Assembly (NCBI GenBank): GCA_963698015.1
Contig: OY969109.1
Location: 2,542,001-2,606,000, forward strand
DNA: 64,000 bases
Reading direction: 5' to 3'
Source: VAXT01 sp963698015
Lineage (GTDB): Bacteria > Actinomycetota > Thermoleophilia > Gaiellales > Gaiellaceae
Shown here: positions 60,140 through 64,000 of the stretch, one piece after another
Position numbering within the stretch: the first letter of the stretch is position 1
How the letters are laid out: the number at the start of each line of letters is the position of its first letter
The notes under the pieces: generated by a model
What the model saw: only the letters and a program-made list of their open reading frames with translations
What the model was told of the DNA's origin: nothing
Databases searched by the model: none
Program-made: the position numbers and the translations under genes

Positions 60140-61001
60140 TCGATTGCGCCTCGATCGGCGGCACGATCCCGTCGTCGGCGCCGGCCTTCAGGCCGTAGTT
60201 CCCGGCCGAGCCGCCGGCGAGTAGCAGTGCGAGTGCGAGGCGTCCCGCAGGCGCGTCGATGTCATCGACGGTCGACATCCCGTCCTGGCTCCAGGCTGGA
60301 ACGGCCGAGCGGCTGACACCGGACGGCTCGACGCCGACCGCCGGGACCGCGGCGTCGCCCAGGCCCGCGTAGACCCCTGAGAGGAACGTCGCCGTCGGGC
60401 CGCTCTGCGGCTTCACCGTCCGTGCGACGATCACGCCGTCGACCGGCTTGCGGAAGCTCCCGGCTTTCTCCTCCACGAGCTGCGAAGTGAGGGCGTCCCA
60501 GGCAGGTGTGTCGCCCCCGTTCACGAGTTCGTGCGCGAACTCGCGGCCGAGGTCGTCGAGGCCCGCGGTCTTGTATTGGGCCAGGTCGCCGTCGAGGTGC
60601 CCGTCGAGGTTCGTCGGATCGATCGGGACCTTGAGCGCACGGAGGCGCATCGGTGCGGGGCCGCCCGCGTCCGAGACCGCCTGCTCGATTTCCTGCCTGA
60701 CGCCCGCGTCGACCGGCCCGACGAAGAGGACTGCGACGCGCGTCCCGTGCAGCCGGTCCGCGATGAGCTTCGGATACGCGTTCTTGATGAACGCACGCAG
60801 GGCCGTGTGCTCGCGCGACACCTTGGCGCGGCCCTCGGTCGCGGCGCTGAGTTGCGCGTCCAGGCGGTTCACGTCGCTCTTCAGGGCCTGCTTCTCGGCG
60901 TCGTCGACTTTTCCGCTCATGGCGACGCCGACGAGGATCCCGATCACGAGCGCGACGAAGACGGCAGCGAGGGATGCAACGTGGTAGCGGAGGTCAAACA
61001 T
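60132..61001 (-). CDS. mctB: MctB-like (copper transporter family) membrane-anchored protein
   Basis: This 289-residue protein starts MFDLRYHVASLAAVFVALVIGILVG, one N-terminal membrane helix, followed by a coiled-coil (about 35-65) and an alpha/beta outer domain. It matches the actinobacterial MctB/Rv1698 family, proposed to export copper or to be a channel-like protein. The copper role is from mycobacteria and is not confirmed for this sequence; I see no Cys/Met-rich copper site. It lies between the SRPBCC gene and the GT2/PNPT fusion. Confidence 0.85.
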   Translation of the reverse strand: MFDLRYHVASLAAVFVALVIGILVGVAMSGKVDDAEKQALKSDVNRLDAQLSAATEGRAKVSREHTALRAFIKNAYPKLIADRLHGTRVAVLFVGPVDAGVRQEIEQAVSDAGGPAPMRLRALKVPIDPTNLDGHLDGDLAQYKTAGLDDLGREFAHELVNGGDTPAWDALTSQLVEEKAGSFRKPVDGVIVARTVKPQSGPTATFLSGVYAGLGDAAVPAVGVEPSGVSRSAVPAWSQDGMSTVDDIDAPAGRLALALLLAGGSAGNYGLKAGADDGIVPPIEAQSSG

Positions 61002-61007
61002 AGAGGC

Positions 61008-61436
61008 CTACAGAGTGGCAGCAGTCTGGCAAAGGGCGTGCAGTCGGGCGAGAGCCTGGCGGGGCAGCGGTCGCAGGCCCTCGAGTATTGCGCGCGCGCC
61101 AGGGCTGTCGATAGTCAGGGTCGCGCGCGTCATCCCGTCGGCGGCGGGCTCGAGCACGAGCTCGGCCGTGAAGCGCTGCTGGACGTCGTGCCAAGCGAGG
61201 CGGCGCTCGGGCTCGACGCCGGTGATGACGACGGTGCCCTCCGACTCGGGCCGGCGGAGCAAGCCGATCGAGCCGCCGCGAACGACCTGCCAGCGGGCCC
61301 CCTCGGCGACGCCACGGCGGTCGGGACGGATCGACGCGTAGGCCGGCCACCAGTCGGCGAGGTGCTGCGGCTCGGCCAGCAGCGCCCAGACATCGGGGCG
61401 CGTCGCGACGAGCTCGGTCTGGGCCTCGATGCGCAC
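61008..61436 (-). CDS. SRPBCC (START/Bet v 1-like) domain protein
   Basis: This 142-residue protein shows the polyketide-cyclase/SRPBCC pattern: VRIEAQTELVATRPDVWALLAEPQHLADWWPAY, a central beta sheet ending ERRLAWHDVQQRFTAELVLEP, and a long C-terminal helix (ALARLHALCQTAATL). The fold binds hydrophobic ligands, but the ligand is unknown. GTG 61436 is used. It is inserted between steA and mctB, which are adjacent in mycobacteria. Confidence 0.82.
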   Translation of the reverse strand: MRIEAQTELVATRPDVWALLAEPQHLADWWPAYASIRPDRRGVAEGARWQVVRGGSIGLLRRPESEGTVVITGVEPERRLAWHDVQQRFTAELVLEPAADGMTRATLTIDSPGARAILEGLRPLPRQALARLHALCQTAATL

Positions 61437-61549
61437 GGCCCGGTGATTGTCACGATTCCGGCACGGACCGGGCACCCACGTATGCGTATTTCCTCGATAG
61501 GCTCGCCGTGGGAGGAGGTCGGGGGTACCGGTCCTAAGGAGCGGTCGAC

Positions 61550-62695
61550 TCAGCGCAGGCCGACGAGCTCGAGGAGCCGGGTTCCCAGCAAGTCGATCAG
61601 CTCGCGGAGGTCCGGCGACGCGAGCACCGCGACCACGATCGCGCCCAGGCCCGCGGCGATGAACGCCACCAGCGGCCAGACGCCGACCTGCCGGCTGACG
61701 AGCCGCGAGACACCTTTCGCGTCGACGAGCAGCTCCCCCACTCTGAGCCGCGTCAGAAACGTCGACGACATCCCGGCCCGGTTGCGCTCGAGGAACTCGA
61801 TCATGTTGAAGTGCGTGCCGACCGCGACGATCAGCTCGGCGCCCTTCTCGTACGCCAGCAGCAGCGCGACGTCCTCGCTGATGCCGGCCGCGGGCACGAC
61901 CACGTAGTCGACCCCGAGCCGCTCGGCCCGCTCCGCGCCCGGAGCGTCGCCCGCCTCGTACGCGTGGATCAGGATCTCCGCACCGCTTCGGAGCGCAGGA
62001 TCCGAGACCGAATCCATGTCGCCGACGATCACGTCGGGCCGGTACCCGGCCTCGAGCAGCGCGTCCGCGCCGCCGTCGACCGCGATCAGAACCGGCTTGA
62101 AGTCCCGGATGTACGGCCGCACGATCCTCAGGTCGCGCTTGTGCCCCGGCCCGCGGGCGACGACGAGCGCGTGCCGGTCGCGAAAGCGCGTCCGCAGCGG
62201 CGGAAAGTCGATCCCCTCCGAGAGGAACCGTCCCTCCTCGCGGAGGTAGCGCATGGTGTTGTCGGCGAACGACTCCAACGCCTCGGTGACGCGGCTCTGC
62301 TGCTCCGCAAGCGCGGCCGCGAGCTCCTCCGCCTCCAGCGCCCTCCCGGAAACCACGCACGTGCCGTTCCGGTAGAGGCTGGAACCACGCACGGTGAGCA
62401 ACTCGCCCTCGCCCACGTCGTCGAACAACGGAGCACCCTGTGCGTCGATCAGGCGCACCCCGCCGCGCACGAGCAGCAACGGTCCCGGATTGGGGAACCG
62501 TCCCGTCTGGGAGGGGGCGACGTTGACGACGACCCGCACACCCGACTCGATCAGCTCCTCCGCCGAGACCCGGTCGAGATCGGTGTGGTCGATGATCGCG
62601 ATGTCGTCCGGGCTCAGCCGCCGCGCGAGGTTCTTCGTCCGGCGGTCGAGCCGTGCCGGCCCCGTGTGTTCGACGAACGTTCGCAGCGTGGTCAT
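61550..62695 (-). CDS. steA: SteA-like protein (putative cytokinetic ring protein)
   Basis: This 381-residue protein has a thiamin-pyrophosphokinase-like catalytic fold (PVLIAVDGGADALLEAGYRPDVIVGDMDSVSDPAL). One C-terminal membrane helix (WPLVAFIAAGLGAIVVAVLAS) follows. In Corynebacterium SteA works with SteB in daughter-cell separation. ATG 62695 overlaps the recN stop (ATGA). The recN-steA order is conserved in actinomycetes. No steB-like gene is evident directly downstream; an SRPBCC gene follows instead. Confidence 0.9.
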   Translation of the reverse strand: MTTLRTFVEHTGPARLDRRTKNLARRLSPDDIAIIDHTDLDRVSAEELIESGVRVVVNVAPSQTGRFPNPGPLLLVRGGVRLIDAQGAPLFDDVGEGELLTVRGSSLYRNGTCVVSGRALEAEELAAALAEQQSRVTEALESFADNTMRYLREEGRFLSEGIDFPPLRTRFRDRHALVVARGPGHKRDLRIVRPYIRDFKPVLIAVDGGADALLEAGYRPDVIVGDMDSVSDPALRSGAEILIHAYEAGDAPGAERAERLGVDYVVVPAAGISEDVALLLAYEKGAELIVAVGTHFNMIEFLERNRAGMSSTFLTRLRVGELLVDAKGVSRLVSRQVGVWPLVAFIAAGLGAIVVAVLASPDLRELIDLLGTRLLELVGLR

Positions 62696-64000
62696 CGCAC
62701 CGTTTGCAGGAACTCCTGGCCCCCGAGCATACGGCGGACCTCCTCCTGCCTGCCGTCCTCGTCCAGCTGCTCGATTCGGGTGTGTGTCGGATCGCCCGGG
62801 ATCTTCTGGACGCTGAAGTGGCGGTCGGCGACGGTGGCGATCTGCGGCAGGTGTGTGATCGTGATCACCTGCGCCCGTTCCGCCAGGCGTCGCAGCGTCT
62901 CGCCCACCGCGTGCGCCGTCTCGCCGCCGACTCCCGCGTCGATCTCGTCGAAGACCATCGTCTCGCCTCCGCCGACGGCCGCGATCGCAAGGGCGATCCG
63001 CGAGAGCTCGCCGCCCGAAGCCGTCTCCGCGACCGGCGCGAACGGAAGCCCCGGGTTGGGCCGGATCAGGAACGAGACCCCGTCCGTCCCGGTCGCGCCC
63101 GCCTCGCGCTCGGCGAGCTCTGCCCGGAACTCGCCTTCGCCGAGGCCGACGCCATGCAGCTCGGCCTCGACCGCGGTCACGAACGGGCCCGCCGCGGCTC
63201 GCCGATTCTTCGCCAGTCGCCCAGCCAGCTTCATGGTGCGCTTCTCGGCTGACGAGAGCGCAGCAGCAGCCGCCTGCAAGGGATCGGCGCCGTCCTCGAG
63301 CGCGGCCAGCTCGGCGCGCGCTTCGGCGGCGCGCGCGAGCAGCTCCCCGTAGGTCTCGCACCGGAAACGCCGCTTGGCGTCGGCGATCCGCTCGAGCTCG
63401 GACTCAACCTGCTCCAGCCGATCGGGCTCGGCCTGGAGCGAGTCGAGAAACCGCCGCAGCTCGATCGTCGTCTCGTTGAGTCGGAGCTCGATGTCGCGCA
63501 GCTCACCCGCAGCCACCTCGAGCTCCGGCGCGATCCCGGCGACCGCGGCGAGAAACCGCTCGGCTCCCCCGACGAGAGCGGACGCCCCCTCCCCCTCGTC
63601 CGGGGCGAGCGCCGCCACGGCCCGGCCTGCGGCCTCCGCGAGCTCCGTCACGTGCCGGAGCCGCTCCCGCTCCGCCCGCAGCGAGTCCTCGGCGTCCTCC
63701 GTCAGCCCGTCCGTGTCCTCGACGAGGGCGCGCAACTCGGCGAGCCGCGACTCCTCGGCGGCAGCGCCGCTGCTCAGCTCGTCGTGCCGGCGGCGAGCCG
63801 CTGCGAGCTCGCGCCACGCCAGCCGCAGCTCCGCGCGCAATCGGAACTGCTCTTCGCCGACGAACGCATCGAGGACGTCTAGCTGATACGAGGAGCGCGC
63901 GAGCCGCCGCTGCTCGAACTGGCCCGACATCGCGATCAGCCGCTCCGCGGCGGCGGCCAGATCCTCCCGCGCTGCGCTCCGGCCCCACGCGTAGGCGCGC
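62692..64000 (-). CDS. recN: DNA repair protein RecN, N-terminal part outside the window
   Basis: This SMC-like repair ATPase is cut by the window edge. The visible part begins with RAYAWGRSAAREDLAAAAER in frame at the edge and includes SGQFEQRRLARSSYQLDVLDAF. A long coiled coil and the C-terminal ATPase half follow, with the signature ETASGGELSRIALAI and Walker B TMVFDEIDAGVGG. HLPQIATVADRHF completes the domain. The Walker A motif lies outside. It heads the recN-steA-mctB-pyrG block; any LexA box upstream of recN cannot be seen. Confidence 0.95.
   Translation of the reverse strand, partial: RAYAWGRSAAREDLAAAAERLIAMSGQFEQRRLARSSYQLDVLDAFVGEEQFRLRAELRLAWRELAAARRRHDELSSGAAAEESRLAELRALVEDTDGLTEDAEDSLRAERERLRHVTELAEAAGRAVAALAPDEGEGASALVGGAERFLAAVAGIAPELEVAAGELRDIELRLNETTIELRRFLDSLQAEPDRLEQVESELERIADAKRRFRCETYGELLARAAEARAELAALEDGADPLQAAAAALSSAEKRTMKLAGRLAKNRRAAAGPFVTAVEAELHGVGLGEGEFRAELAEREAGATGTDGVSFLIRPNPGLPFAPVAETASGGELSRIALAIAAVGGGETMVFDEIDAGVGGETAHAVGETLRRLAERAQVITITHLPQIATVADRHFSVQKIPGDPTHTRIEQLDEDGRQEEVRRMLGGQEFLQTVR

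Noticed and set aside
1..64000. CRISPR arrays, prophage or insertion sequences
   Set aside because: No regularly spaced long direct repeats, no transposase or integrase motifs and no phage structural genes were seen.

Overview
The window is a high-GC, gene-dense bacterial chromosome segment. Gene content and order point to an actinomycete-type bacterium, most likely Actinomycetota class Thermoleophilia (Gaiellales-like). The support is a DivIVA/SepF/YggT division block, an Asp-type MurA, a recN-steA-mctB-pyrG block of the kind seen in mycobacteria, an imuB/dnaE2 mutagenesis cassette, and two-subunit GlyQ/GlyS next to recO and pyruvate,phosphate dikinase. The taxon is inferred from these features, since no 16S gene is present. 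I see no prophage, integrase, insertion sequence or CRISPR array. Most genes lie on the minus strand in long operons with 1-20 nt overlaps.

1-3450: an aldehyde dehydrogenase, an isochorismatase-family hydrolase and a VOC protein, separated by repeat-bearing spacers. 3425-15460 (minus): a core operon in transcription order dksA-like, lspA, rluD, then rpsB (with a structured leader), tsf, pyrH, frr, uppS, cdsA, dxr, rseP, ispG, proS, a small XRE regulator and tRNA-Pro(GGG), closed by a strong terminator. It links translation, nucleotide supply, isoprenoid (MEP) and lipid-carrier synthesis, and envelope proteolysis. 15594-20572 (minus): a HisB-like protein lacking key metal ligands, ridA, cca, pgeF, yggS, sepF, yggT and divIVA. 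20652-27269: a secreted S8 protease, murA, an HD-domain protein, a class V aminotransferase, a GT4 glycosyltransferase, a small acidic protein and a lipoprotein.

27279-32310: a mutagenesis cassette with imuB, a DUF6504-like gene and dnaE2. A cupin gene lies antisense between the last two. The imuB promoter carries two LexA-type palindromes, and dnaE2 carries two near-identical 23-bp palindromic repeats in frame. 32305-35504: an MFS exporter, a Rossmann reductase, a VOC protein and ComB. 35525-44217: a rhomboid protease, then hypothetical, recO, glyQ, glyS, the PPDK regulatory protein, a 53-residue membrane protein and ppdK. 44275-49387: two tandem L,D-transpeptidases and an O-antigen-ligase/ECF sigma/membrane-protein operon. 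49442-57163: mutM, deoA, deoB, a 44-residue membrane protein, ald, an aldo/keto reductase, a DUF3866 protein and an M20 peptidase. 57288-64000: pyrG, a GT2-phosphoglycosyltransferase fusion, mctB, an SRPBCC protein, steA and the 3' part of recN.

The most unusual items are the SOS cassette with its repeats and operator arrangement, the HisB-like probable pseudoenzyme, the GT2/PNPT fusion, the rpsB leader hairpin, and several intergenic palindromic repeat families. All function calls rest on motif recognition by eye. No database search was run.
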